This document shows, in pieces, positions 13,281-41,701 of a stretch of 64,000 nt of DNA (positions are counted from its first letter, which is position 1; each line of letters begins with the position of its first letter). Location of the stretch: positions 10,502,163 to 10,566,162 of the forward strand of contig NC_088297.1 in the NCBI RefSeq assembly GCF_032854445.1. The letters run 5' to 3'. The position numbers were made by a program, and so were the translations under genes. The DNA comes from Liolophura sinensis (Eukaryota; Mollusca; Polyplacophora; Chitonida; Chitonidae). Below the pieces are notes generated by a model that ran no database searches, had not been told where the DNA came from, and saw only the letters and a program-made list of their open reading frames with translations.

Positions 13281-14460
13281 ATATGTATATATACCCAGAA
13301 CATTTTTTTTATATTATTATATATATATATATATAAACAACAACAACACGCAACCACGCAGAATTACGAGAATGTATGCCAGATGTGGTTATTGTTTTTT
13401 CTTTCAAGTATGTATATAGTTTTGTTTTTGTTTGACGGCTAGAGTTACATGCATAGATGATCGAGGTCACACGGCCACGTGTGTCGGCGTCATCTACATC
13501 TAGGATTAAGCGTCATGTTACATTATTTGCATAGCAGTACCAATCTGACTTTAGCATACTGCGCAAAATAACGTCCCCAGACAACGTAATCCAATGACAA
13601 CATTTCTATATAGAACAACTCCCAAAGAAACGTTCACAGCCTTTTTACCCATGACCAAGATAATCATAATGGAAGTCTACATGTAAGTCAGCTCATGAAA
13701 GGAAAAGACCTTCAAATATCGAAGTAGGCCTCACTTAATAGATTACTTCAAGCTATACTTAAATATGCTTTGATTTATTGTTTTTTTTTTTTTTACATTT
13801 TGGTGAAAAGATTAAAGGAGGTCAAACATTTGAATTCTAAGGTGGGCTTTATGGACCATACTAATAGAGGTTAGGAACTCTGACGTCACAGGAAGCTTTT
13901 TTTCAAGTATAATCAGAATGCTGAATGCTGGGATAACTCTTTTTACTCATCAGTGAAAGATGACTGAAATAATGTTACCACAAATTCCTTCCTCAAATGT
14001 GATTTGGCGCCAGAGTTCCAAGATACCGCCAGTATGGCTCATAAAGCCCACAATAGTTTAAAAAAAAAGAGTATATTTACGCATAGTTTTCAGTTGCCTG
14101 TAAGATGAACCTGACTTCATATTTTAGCTTTCTTTTACTTGAAGAATTATTTTGACTTGTACCCAGTACTTAAATAACCGTGGGATCTACGTTAATTCAA
14201 GAATTATTTTGACTTGTATTCAGTATCCAAATTACTCTTAGTAAATTGTTAGTAAGTTTACATATAATACATGCAGGTGTAAAATTAAATTCGCAATATG
14301 TACATGTATAATGCACAACGTTTTGAATTCAAAATTAAGAGTCAAACGGAAAGATTTTGGGAAGATCTTGCAAAGCACAAAGTACATTTATTTTTTCTAA
14401 TATTGTGTTGAGTTTTTCCAGTAGTTATGTCTTAATTTCTTTCCGTGTCTATTTAGTTAT

Positions 14461-14662
14461 TTTTTTATTTTTATATATTTGATTGGTGTTTTACGCTGTA
14501 CTCAAGAATATTTCACATATACGACGGCGGTCAGCATTATGGTTGGAGGAAACCAGGCAGAGCCCGGGGAAACTCACGACCATCCGCAGATTGCTGACAG
14601 ACCTTCCCACTTACGGCCGGAGAGAAAGCCAGCATGAGCTGGACTTGAACTCACAGGGACCA
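14461..14662 (-). repeat. Main-family SINE, head truncated
   Basis: Reverse copy starting with the T-rich tail and GATTGGTGTTTTACGCTGTA, and ending at the B-box complement GAACTCACAG. It lies about 300 bp upstream of the WDR48 ATG. Confidence 0.85.
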
Positions 14663-14968
14663 TTTAGTTAATTAGATACATGTATGAAAATAGGAACTTT
14701 ACTTGCTGAACAAAATCAAGAACTATTGAGAACAGTTGTGAATATGTTCAGAAGAGTCCAAAGTTCGCCTTGCTCTTTTGCTGACAGACGGTCTTAACAT
14801 AGGGTGGGCAAAAATGCCACCCACCGCCGGATTCGGACCTCGATTTCGAACAACGAGAAGTTAACCATCATTGGTTTCAGCGCCAAGCGATACCCCATTT
14901 CTGGAGCCTCCCACTGAGCTGCAATTCACATGTAGTGATGACATCACCTGTTTATGTGAACAGGCATC

Positions 14969-33151
<18,183 letters not shown>

Positions 33152-33540
33152 AGAGAGTCGACACCGTATCCAGTGATCTTAATCCAAACGTGACACAGAG
33201 TTGTCTCCCTTCCCCGGAGACCAGCCATGTGTTTGGTGGAGCTGCATTAGCCCAGTTGAACATGTGGTGATACTGTGCCATTGCCATGTGATTTTTGTAC
33301 AGCTCGTTGCAATGAAGAGAAATGATATGGCTTAGCTGTATCCAGAACACACCAAGTGGCTCTAATTATGGACTCTGCCATTAACCTTTTCAGATGAGCT
33401 TTCTGTATGCGTATCACCTGTAGTGCAGTATTTCATGTCATAAGATATTTTGTGTCATAACACATGAAGGGCCTTCGGGCCGAGTCTATGGGAATTTGCC
33501 TGTGATGACTTGGGATGGAATTTCAGTAGTGCATTCAGCT

Positions 33541-33546
33541 AATAAA
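33541..33546 (+). promoter_or_regulatory. Candidate poly(A) signal of WDR48
   Basis: AATAAA 390 bp after the TGA at 33149-33151, followed within 25 bp by an A-rich run and then TG-containing sequence. Others lie at about 33607 and beyond, so the actual site is unsettled. Confidence 0.45.
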
Positions 33547-34120
33547 AGATTTGGAGTGTGCGAAAAAAAAAAAGAAAAAGATGGAATACTGTAACAGTCT
33601 GATCTGAATAAATCAATAATTTCAGATGCTGAAATTGGATTGGATTTAAATTGGATTTCAGATTCACTTGTTACTTCAGGTACCAGGTATTGTGAAGAAA
33701 TCTCAATTAATACTCCTCAGTTTCAATTTATCGATTGTGCGACTGAAGTGGAATGTAAACATGAAAACGAAGGCAGTCATTTGCTCATTTTCTGTGTGGG
33801 TGGCTCTTGTTTTAACCAGCCATTTTAATTCGGAAATGCTAAAAATGTCAAATTATGCGTATAATGTATAGTTTCATCCCAGGTCTCGTCCCTGTGAAAC
33901 TTGTAGGATATGTATCAAAGCTTTCCTTCTTTTATTTTGGTTTTCTTTTACATAATTATGTGTAATATTGTGAGCAAGTGATGGAGTGGGTGATTGATGC
34001 GAGTGGAAGACAAATACTAATGTGTAAATCAAGGCACAAACCACCTATAATTTCGTGGAATTTTTTTACCATTCCATGAATAAGTTATGACTCTGCTGAA
34101 GGAAAACCATGTGACTTGTG

Positions 34121-34312
34121 GTACCGTAAATCATCAACCACGGAAGCACTTTTTTTCGGTAAAGTTTATGCATGCGGTTTATTATGAAAATGATGCCCCT
34201 ATATGATTTGTTCATGTTATTAAAGATTGCAGACTTCATGAAACGTTGCAGATTATGTCTCTGCACCTCTTAGTTCTTCCAGAGTATTTCAGAATATTGG
34301 CTGAAGAATTAG
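34121..34312 (-). repeat. MITE-like family M2 copy, reverse
   Basis: Begins GTACCGTAAATCATCAACCA and contains TTTATTATGAAAATGATG, GCAGACTTCATGAAACG and TCAGAATATTGGCTGAAG, each matching the 18384 copy. The terminal pairing is weak. Confidence 0.5.
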
Positions 34313-35640
34313 GGCACATCACATGTAATGTTTGATGTGTGATTTTTTTTACCAGCATCTTCATTACTACATGTATACTTCATAAAGCAGGGACTTCTTT
34401 CACAAAAGACGCAAGTCCTATTTCTTGTAACTTTTTTTCGTGAAAAAAAAACAAAGACGTGTAGGTTATAGTGCCATTCGGCGACGTCGTTTACTGTCAT
34501 GAGAAAAAGGTATGAAAAATATATTTACGAGGTTTTGAGATGAAGTGGACCCAGGTTGATAATCTGGTGAAAATTTCCATGAAATTGTAGGGGGTTTACT
34601 TGTACCTGCAATGGCAGTCTAGATCACTCTCTCGTTAGTCTAAAACATTTTTAATCTCTCGCCTGTATATTAAGACATATTAAGACTTTGGCTAGCATTT
34701 GTCAAGGAAAGTCACGGTAAAAGGTTTTGTCCAGAAGGGTTTCAAGGCTGTACAGTATTTGTTTCAGGTTTAACCATGGCGGTACATTGTATAAATAGAG
34801 TTCTATACCTCCATGGTGTAACTTAACTTTAATTTTACTCTGTCAGTTCTGTGTTGTCAAATGATTGTACAGGTTAAATTCATTTAGTCGTTACAGTTTA
34901 TAGTTAAGTATGTGGTTTCTATTTTAACATAAGCTTTTCTGCATAAATCGTTATTTGCAGGTATTACATGCATGTACACGTATTGTCTGACTTAAGATGA
35001 TTTGAGGCTGATATTATTTCTTTACCAGAACATGATTTCCAGAACAAAATAGTCAGCCATAGTGAAGGGCTGCTAAAATATAGGCTGGCACAGCAGCATT
35101 CCTCCAACATAGTGACATGCAAACATGTTTACTTTTTTGGTGTATTTCATTGACTTTTATCTATTATACTGTTTTTTTGTTTGTTTTGTTTTTATCATAT
35201 AAACAAGTTATGATTATGTATAGCCAGGTTCAATAGCCTTATAACTGAAAAGTGAATGTTCTTCATAAAGTAGTGCAGTTTTTAAGAGACAGAAAGCAGG
35301 GGGTTATAGTATTCAAGTGTATACTGATCACAGTTGTACTAGTTTAGACAGTGTTAACTTAATATTTTAATCCTGCTGGGGGTGGGTGGGGGGGGGGGGG
35401 AGTGTAGAAATTGATTATGTAGGCCTGTACCTCCGAGTAGCAGTATGGGACATACTTATTTTGCTTGGCTTCTGATAATTTCAACACAACAGAACAGGTT
35501 TAATGGCTTGTAAAGACTTTCTTAGATATTCCCTGCATGGCTGAACAGTTTTGGTCTGGAAGGTAACTTTGGAATGACTCAGGAAAGGATTAGCAAAATA
35601 TAAGCAAATAAATTATTTGACTAGAGCTTAATATACATAG

Positions 35641-35776
35641 AGGTCTTCAGCAACCTGCGGATGGTCATGGGTTCCCCCGAGCTCTGTCCGGACACCTGCC
35701 ACCATAATGCTGGCCGTCGTCGTATAAGTGAAATATTCTTGAGTACAGTGTAAAACACCAATCAAATAAATAAATT
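35641..35776 (+). repeat. Main-family SINE, 5'-truncated
   Basis: Starts at CTTCAGCAACCTGCGGATGG; the 3' domain and tail are near consensus. Confidence 0.85.
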
Positions 35777-36661
35777 AACCAAAAAGTCATGGGTCTGTTT
35801 GTGGGTGAAAAATTCCATGAAACAATACTATAGGTGATATAATATATTCAGTGCTGTAATCATTTTTATAAGAAGAAATTTAGTCAAACATATGAGCTGT
35901 GGATCATTTAGTGATGTTGAATGTCACATGAATTTTTCAGCAAATGTTAATTTTTCGTGTTACATAAAGGGAAAAAATATTACTCTGGTGCTGAAACTTA
36001 CATGATGCAGATAGGATGTCACCCTGCTTTCCAAACAAACCTTAAAACATCTTTTTAAAATTAAATGAGCTCTCCAAGGCGGGTTAAAAGGGTAGCTTTG
36101 TTGTGTTCGAAATTTATAATACAAGTGCGGCAATCTTCACCTTTATTCTTAAGAGATGGTGACGAGTGCATGGTAGGCTTACCTGGTAGGTAACATACCT
36201 GCCTTAGACTACCTGTGACATACCTGTACTGCTACAGGTGTTCTGGATGTGACATTTTACATTACCGCTGTTTTAGATCAGAAACATTCGCTCGTTTCTG
36301 CTTGCCCTTGTTACCAAAATGTTGTCGTTAAAATTGTAAATAACTGTATAATAATTTTTGTATATGTTTGTACATTTCAGAGTATGAAATAATTAGAATG
36401 TACTCTTGTTTACATGGAAGTCTGCTTGTGTATATAGATGTCACTTAACTCTTGTAAGCATTGATTGTACATGCAAATTGAACTGTACACTTTTCTCAGT
36501 GAAATAATAATGACCTGAAGGTCAAACTGAAAGAGAAACTTTGTTTTGTTGTTCAAAATGTTAATTAATGAGATACATGTGTTACCAACAATTACACAGC
36601 TGTTCACTTCTTTCATTAGTGTTTTATATATATATATATATATATAGTAACAAGAGTTTTT

Positions 36662-36877
36662 GTTTATTTGATTGTTGTTTTTAACATTGTACTCAAGAAT
36701 ATTTCACTTATACAACGACAGCCAGCATTATGGTGGGAGGAAATCGGGCAGATTTTGCAGAACAGCTGGCAGACCTTCCTCTTTACAGCCGCAGCGGAAG
36801 CTAGCATGACCTATGCTTGAACTCCTAGGTGGGAGGCTCCTGGGTCATTGCGCCTCTCTGGCGTGCTAACCACCTAA
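36662..36877 (-). repeat. Main-family SINE with internal deletions
   Basis: Follows a (TA)11 run. The GAGCCCGGGGGAAACCCACG block is replaced by TTTTGCAGAACAGC; the head GGCGTGCTAACCACC is present. Confidence 0.8.
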
Positions 36878-37225
36878 TGAGTATAACTTATTTGCGTTAA
36901 GTGAAAGTGACTTACACAGGTGTCTCCTTTGTAACAGGTTGGTTTCAGCACTGGTGTATTTATACAAATGCTGCCTCACTGAAACACTGCTAAAATCAAG
37001 ACATGAAACATGATCTGGTCACAGTATAGACACTGGGTAGACCCGTATTTGGTCTATCCCCTTATGATTGGAAACAGTTAAAAATGCCGATACAATTTTC
37101 ACTACTTGTGGTGTGCCAGTGGAGATATTAAAGATACACTCAGGGATGTAGGTTGTACATGGATACACTTCAATGATGATGCAGTTTTTATAAATTACCT
37201 TAAACTGAGCAAAGGGTAATTGTAA

Positions 37226-37443
37226 AACTGTAATTCCTCAACCTTGCAACATGTTGCAAGGTGTTTATTCACGCATATTTTGAAGGCATTATTCTGTGTT
37301 AACTGATGAAGCTATACTTTTTTTGAAGCCCTGAAACTGGCCTATCCATGCAATGTAGTATTGTCTCCAAAAATCAAATTAATAATGTTCATAAACTGCG
37401 CTGAAAGTTGCTCTTTCATATGCGAAAAAACTGAGAAATTGAG
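37226..37443 (+). repeat. MITE-like family M1 copy
   Basis: Fullest copy: CTGTAATTCCTCAACCTTGC, AAGGCATTATTCTGTGTTAA, CCCTGAAACTGGCC, CTTTCATATGCGAAAAAACT then GAGAAATT. The termini are imperfect inverted repeats of about 20 bp. Confidence 0.6.
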
Positions 37444-37844
37444 TAAGTGATGATTGTTTCCCCTCAAAAGCAACCCATATATGATCAAAGAAGCAAGAAA
37501 CCCAACAGCCAGGGCCCAGATGCTGCAGGCCACGTAAACTCTTGGTAGGCGTCTAGAGGACGAAGCCCCCAGAGACATATACCAATGGATCTATTTGATT
37601 GGTGTCTTTAAGTTCACTCCATGGAATGGACCAGTAGACTGTATATAGGACAGCTGTGAGGTTTAAGGATAGAAGAAATCAGGCAGGGCCCGAACGACAT
37701 TTCATGTTGGACATAAAGCCAGAAGCAACCTAGACCAAGGGCTATACATTATACAAGATAACCTACTAGATGGCCCACAAATAGGGCCCTGATGAATGAA
37801 TGGATGGCTTATGATGGACATTACATACAACATTGTTGAACACT

Positions 37845-38080
37845 GAGACCACATCATTTGACTGCGCTGTGAGTTCAAGTCCAACTCATGCTGGCTTCCT
37901 CTTGGGCTGTACGTGGGAAGTTCTGGTAAAAACCTGCGGATGGTCGTGGGTTTCCCCCAGGCTCTGCTCGGTTTCCTCCCACCATAATGCTGGCCGCCGT
38001 CGTATAAGTGAAATATTCTAGAGTACGGCGTAAAACACCAATCAAATAAATAAATAAATAAAACACCAATCAAATAAATT
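37845..38080 (+). repeat. Main-family SINE with duplicated tail
   Basis: Near-consensus body. The 3' end AAACACCAATCAAATAAATA is repeated once in tandem, which suggests slippage or tail-on-tail priming. Confidence 0.9.
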
Positions 38081-38160
38081 ATTTAACTGATGCATTCTGG
38101 TCAGGTTTATGGGTGGAAGAAAATGGAGTGGCCAAAGAAAAAATCATCCACTTATAGCCC

Positions 38161-38440
38161 TATTTATTTATTAATTTGTTTGCTTGGTTTTTTACGCCAT
38201 ACTCAAGAAGTGTTTCACTTATACCACGGCAGACAGCATTATGGCAGGAGGAAACCGGACCAAGCCTTGATGAAACCCACAACCATCCGCAGGCTGCTGC
38301 AAGACCTTCCCCCATACAACCGGAGAGAGAGCTAGCATGAGCTGGATGTGAATTCACAGCGACCGTATTGATGAGAGGCCCCTTGGTCATTGCGCCTCGC
38401 TGGAGCATTAACATGGTTAACCACCTCGGCCACGAATGCC
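38161..38440 (-). repeat. Main-family SINE, full length
   Basis: Carries all blocks from the tail to the head, with an ACATGG insertion in the A-box region (GCATTAACATGGTTAACCAC). It lies in inverted orientation only about 80 bp from the previous SINE, so transcripts could form a long hairpin. Confidence 0.9.
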
Positions 38441-39080
38441 CTTGCCAGTAACCTAAGAACCTTGTGACAGCTGAAACGGCAAAAGATGGATTCAAACACA
38501 CAAACTCATTGGTCAAGGGATTAGTCTCCACGAGCCCTTTGTTTAAGCATCCAAGCCATTGAGGCCCCTGGTGGATTTGAATAACTCTAGCTGTTTTTGT
38601 TGGATATAAGGTTGTGGAGGGAGGGGGGGGGGGGGTAGTTTTCATCAACCTCCAACTTTAAATGTTAAGGCCATCATTATAAATATGTTTGTTGGATGCA
38701 ACCCCAAAAATCCTTCAAAAACAGGTCTTCTGTTCAAAGGTTTAATGGGTTTTATTTACGTTTTTCTTTTCTTATAAATAAATAATAAATAAACATCCTG
38801 CCATGGTTTTTTTCTGAACAACTTTCTAGGAATGACCCAAGTTGACTTTTCACTTATGTCAGTAACTTCTATGCCAGTTGTTTGGGAAATGGCAAATACA
38901 GCACATTCCAAGAAATACTGCCAGTATAGAATACAGAAGGAAATGTTTAAAATTAAACATGTTCTGAGTTCAAGCCTAATTCATACAGTCTACACTTTTC
39001 TTTGACAATCTTGTTACACGTATGACATACATATACATAGTGCTCATTTGACAAAAACTTCAGTTCAAGAAACAGAATGA

Positions 39081-39227
39081 TTATTTATTGATTTGATTGG
39101 TGTTTTACGCTGTACTCAAGAATATTTCACTTATACGACGACAGCCAGCATTATGGTGGAAGGAAACTGGGCAGAACCTGGGGGAAACCCACGACCATTC
39201 GTCAGACCTTCCCACTTACGGCCCGAG
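39081..39227 (-). repeat. Main-family SINE, truncated (duplication copy 1)
   Basis: Tail, 3' domain and body to CCCACTTACGGCCC. It has the same deletion (CCATTCGTCAGACC) as the 40140 copy, showing that insertion came before the segmental duplication. Confidence 0.88.
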
Positions 39228-39433
39228 AAACAGAATGAGACACAAGAATATAAAATTAATGGTATTTAATTCATCTCATAAAGGCCTGTTTATCCATGAT
39301 TTACATGTGTTACAATATCATAAAAGTTATTTAAATGTATTGATATATGATAATATTTTAAATGTCAGTTCTTGAATGTGAGAATTAATGGAGTATCAAA
39401 TTTAAATGAATAAAATATAATGAATTGTTTTCA

Positions 39434-39970
39434 TCATGATTTGCTAGCAGTCTGGACAGCAGATATAGAAGTCTCTTCCTCAGGTTCATCACTTTTTTGT
39501 TTTTCTGTAAGGTTTTTTCGTCGTCGTTCTTTGAGGAATGGCTCGTGAAGAACATTATAAAGTCTCTGAGCTTTTTGGGGACCAATTCCAGGGCAAAGAG
39601 TCAAATCTTCAACAGAAGCCTTCGACACTTTCTCAAAACTTCCGAAGCTTGTCAACAGTGTCATACAATCAGTTTTATTCACAGATTTCACAGATGTAAG
39701 GCAGTCTGTAAATTTTGCCAAAAAGTTCTGCTCACTTTTCTCCATGACAGCATCTGGCGGTTTGTTCTCATATATTTTATATGTTTCCAGATAACGCCCT
39801 GCCTCTTCTGTGCTGAATGCCAAAATAAGGGTACAGTCTGCAAGAATAAATAAACACCCTGCCATGGTTTTTTCTGAATAACTTTCTAGGAATGACCAAG
39901 TTGACTTTTCACTTATGTCAGTAACTTCTATGCCAGTTGTTTGGGAAATGGCAAATACAGCACATTCCAA
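39434..39970 (-). pseudogene. Partial ERCC1 copy in a chimeric 178-codon frame
   Basis: Carries the end of the ERCC1 central domain (from [11 protein letters not shown]) and the whole C-terminal helix-hairpin-helix domain ([12 protein letters not shown]). It lacks the N-terminal half, including all XPA-contact positions. About 40 new N-terminal residues (start [10 protein letters not shown]) come from duplicated 3'-flanking DNA and read in frame across the junction at about 39846. Against the full gene it lacks one Thr-Glu pair (RRRKNL) and has a few substitutions (RLYNV for RLSNV, EEETS for EEEIS). I call it a partial pseudogene; a translated XPF-binding fragment is possible because the frame is intact. 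Confidence 0.8.
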
Positions 39971-40139
39971 GAAATACTGCCAGTATAGAATACAGAGGGA
40001 AATGTTTAAAATTAAACATGTTCTGAGTTCAAGCCTAATTCATACAGTCTACACTTTTCTTTGACAATCTTGTTACACGTATGACATACATATACATAGT
40101 GCTCATTTGACAAAAACTTCAGTTCAAAAAACAGAATGA

Positions 40140-40287
40140 TTATTTATTTATTTGATTGGTGTTTTACGCTGCACTCAAGAATATTTCACTTATACGACGA
40201 CAGCCAGCATTATGGTGGAAGGAAACTGGGCAGAACCTGGGGCAAACCCACGACCATTCGTCAGACCTTCCCACTTACGGCCCGAGA
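40140..40287 (-). repeat. Main-family SINE, truncated (duplication copy 2)
   Basis: Counterpart of the SINE at 39081 with a handful of changes (GCACTC for GTACTC). Its T-rich tail would supply AATAAA motifs on the minus strand 350 bp beyond the ERCC1 stop. Confidence 0.88.
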
Positions 40288-40492
40288 AACAGAATGAGAC
40301 ACAAGAATATAAAATTAATAGTATTTAATTCATCTCATAAAGGCCTGTTTATCCATAATTTACATATGTTACAATATTATAAAAGTTATTTAAATGTATT
40401 GATATATGATAATATTTTAAATGTCAGTTCTTGAATGTGAGAATTAATGGAGTATCAAATTTAAATGAATAAAATATAATGAATTGTTTTCA

Positions 40493-41563
40493 TCATGATT
40501 TGCTAGCACTCTGGACAGCAGATATAGAAATCTCTTCCTCAGGTTCATCACTTTTTTGTTTTTCTGTAAGGTTTTCTGTTTTTCGTCGTCGTTCTTTGAG
40601 GAATGGTTCGTGAAGAACATTAGAAAGTCTCTGAGCTTTTTGGGGACCAATTCCAGGGCAAAGAGTCAAATCTTCAACAGAAGCCTTCGACACTTTCTCA
40701 AAACTTCCGAAGCTTGTCAACAGTGTCATACAATCAGTTTTGTTCACAGATTTCACAGATGTAAGGCAGTCTGTAAATTTTGCCAAAAAGTTCTGCTCAC
40801 TTTTCTCCATGACAGCATCTGGCGGTTTGTTCTCGTAAATTTTATATGTTTCCAGATAACGCCCTGCCTCTTCTGTGCTGAATGCCAAAATAAGGGTACA
40901 GTCTGCAAGAATACAGATCTTGGCAAGTTCTTTCAGCGCATGGTGAGGATCTTTCACGTCCACCTGCACTAACAGCACACGCAAATCGTAACTCCGCCCC
41001 AGTTTTTTCAGGCGTTCGTGAATGTATTCAGGATTAAGTTGGTGGTAGCGCACACTCAAATAAAGCGCGCAGGCAGCCTTACCCACTTCGTAATCAGCAG
41101 GAGTGTCACCAAATTCCCACGGAATATTTCGAACGTGTTTTATAATTGGATTCCCACGCTGTCTCGGATTCACAAGAATACAGTTTGATTTCGTGGATTT
41201 AGCAATAGGCTGTAAAACTGCATCTTTACGAAGGACTGACTCACATTGCTTGGCGTCAGAATTGTCAATGTTACTTTTTGACTGACCAATCTCAGACGAC
41301 TTGTTGTTCACTGTTGCATGAGCAGTAGCACCGCTATTACTGGTGTCTTTCCCCTTTAATAAGTCACCTGACGTTTCACGCATTGGCACCTTTGGTAAAC
41401 TACCGCCTTGATTTGACTCAAATTGGTTTATTTTTTTGCGCTCAGAGGCTTGAGTCACTGTGGGTACCTTCCGTTTGAATAATGACTCCACTTTTGGATC
41501 GTGACTTTCAAGTGTTTGCATTTCAGCCGCGGTCGGAATTCGGAATCTGCCTTTACCCGCCAT
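40493..41563 (-). CDS. ERCC1: ERCC1, single exon
   Basis: Non-catalytic partner of XPF. The heterodimer cuts 5' of lesions in nucleotide excision repair and also acts in crosslink repair. The 356-residue frame is continuous from ATG (41563) to stop (40493), longer than human ERCC1 (297) because of a low-complexity Ser/Lys/Asn-rich N-terminal extension of about 125 residues. The central domain (about 128-245) has [20 protein letters not shown], with Asn146, Tyr173 and Tyr180 matching the human XPA-contact residues. [20 protein letters not shown] follows. The C-terminal (HhH)2 domain (about 262-322) has [15 protein letters not shown] and [13 protein letters not shown], which in other animals pair with XPF. 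A basic KERRRK precedes an acidic tail. The absence of introns is notable, as the human gene has several. It faces PTDSS1 head to head. An identical 3' end occurs in the tandem copy downstream. Confidence 0.96.
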   Translation of the reverse strand: MAGKGRFRIPTAAEMQTLESHDPKVESLFKRKVPTVTQASERKKINQFESNQGGSLPKVPMRETSGDLLKGKDTSNSGATAHATVNNKSSEIGQSKSNIDNSDAKQCESVLRKDAVLQPIAKSTKSNCILVNPRQRGNPIIKHVRNIPWEFGDTPADYEVGKAACALYLSVRYHQLNPEYIHERLKKLGRSYDLRVLLVQVDVKDPHHALKELAKICILADCTLILAFSTEEAGRYLETYKIYENKPPDAVMEKSEQNFLAKFTDCLTSVKSVNKTDCMTLLTSFGSFEKVSKASVEDLTLCPGIGPQKAQRLSNVLHEPFLKERRRKTENLTEKQKSDEPEEEISISAVQSASKS

Positions 41564-41701
41564 TGTGAATTAAGTCCAGACCTACCGGAATTGCTTTGTT
41601 GCCGACAGTGGCCGAATTTTTCCGGAAATAACAGTTATCTGCCCTTGATCTGTCAATCTCTTCGCAGAGTTAATGAGATCGCTGCTGAACGGAGAGTCAG
41701 C
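41564..41701. promoter_or_regulatory. Divergent ERCC1/PTDSS1 promoter
   Basis: The two start codons are 138 bp apart on opposite strands, so this segment must hold both 5' ends unless they overlap. It contains two ETS-family cores, CCGGAA, at 41585-41590 and 41622-41627, common in bidirectional housekeeping promoters. There is no TATA box. Confidence 0.65.

Larger units (their letters stand above)
6258..14968. other. Intergenic region before WDR48
   Basis: This 8.7-kb stretch has no gene I can support. It contains the presumed 3' UTR of the first gene, a 258-bp foldback element (7103-7360), three main-family SINEs (8326, 13127, 14461), a CA microsatellite (8606-8649), a G-quadruplex-capable run (10248-10277), and homopolymer or TA runs at 12827-12841 and 13318-13336. 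I see nothing recognisable between about 9000 and 10240. Open frames at 10643-11044 and 11111-11389 show no splice signals or family resemblance. Confidence 0.6.
33152..39433. other. Intergenic region WDR48 to ERCC1 partial copy
   Basis: Convergent intergenic DNA of 6.3 kb. It holds the WDR48 3' UTR, an M2 element (34121), four main-family SINEs before the duplication (35641, 36662, 37845, 38161) and one within it (39081), an M1 element (37226), a G-run (35380-35401), a TA run (36626-36646), a second G-run (38621-38635), and the left arm of the ERCC1 duplication from about 38785. No gene is supported between 34320 and 35640. Confidence 0.6.
38785..40910. repeat. Tandem duplication, unit ~1.06 kb, with the ERCC1 3' half
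   Basis: Copy 1 spans about 38785-39846 and copy 2 about 39847-40910. The period is 1061 at the left (CCATGG at 38801 and 39862) and 1059 at the ERCC1 stop (39434 and 40493). Both copies contain the same truncated SINE and the last 137-139 codons of ERCC1. The junction GCAAGAATAAATAAACACCC (from 39840) joins ERCC1 sequence to the AT-rich left edge over a short AATA overlap. Few substitutions separate the copies, so the event looks recent. Confidence 0.93.

Noticed and set aside
37342-37578. Minus-strand 78-codon frame with a plausible transmembrane helix
   Set aside because: Part of it overlaps an M1 repeat, and there is no splice or family support. A decayed exon remains possible.
41501-41701. 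Upstream in-frame extension of PTDSS1
   Set aside because: Overlaps the ERCC1 start region on the other strand, and PSS1 alignment begins after 41702.
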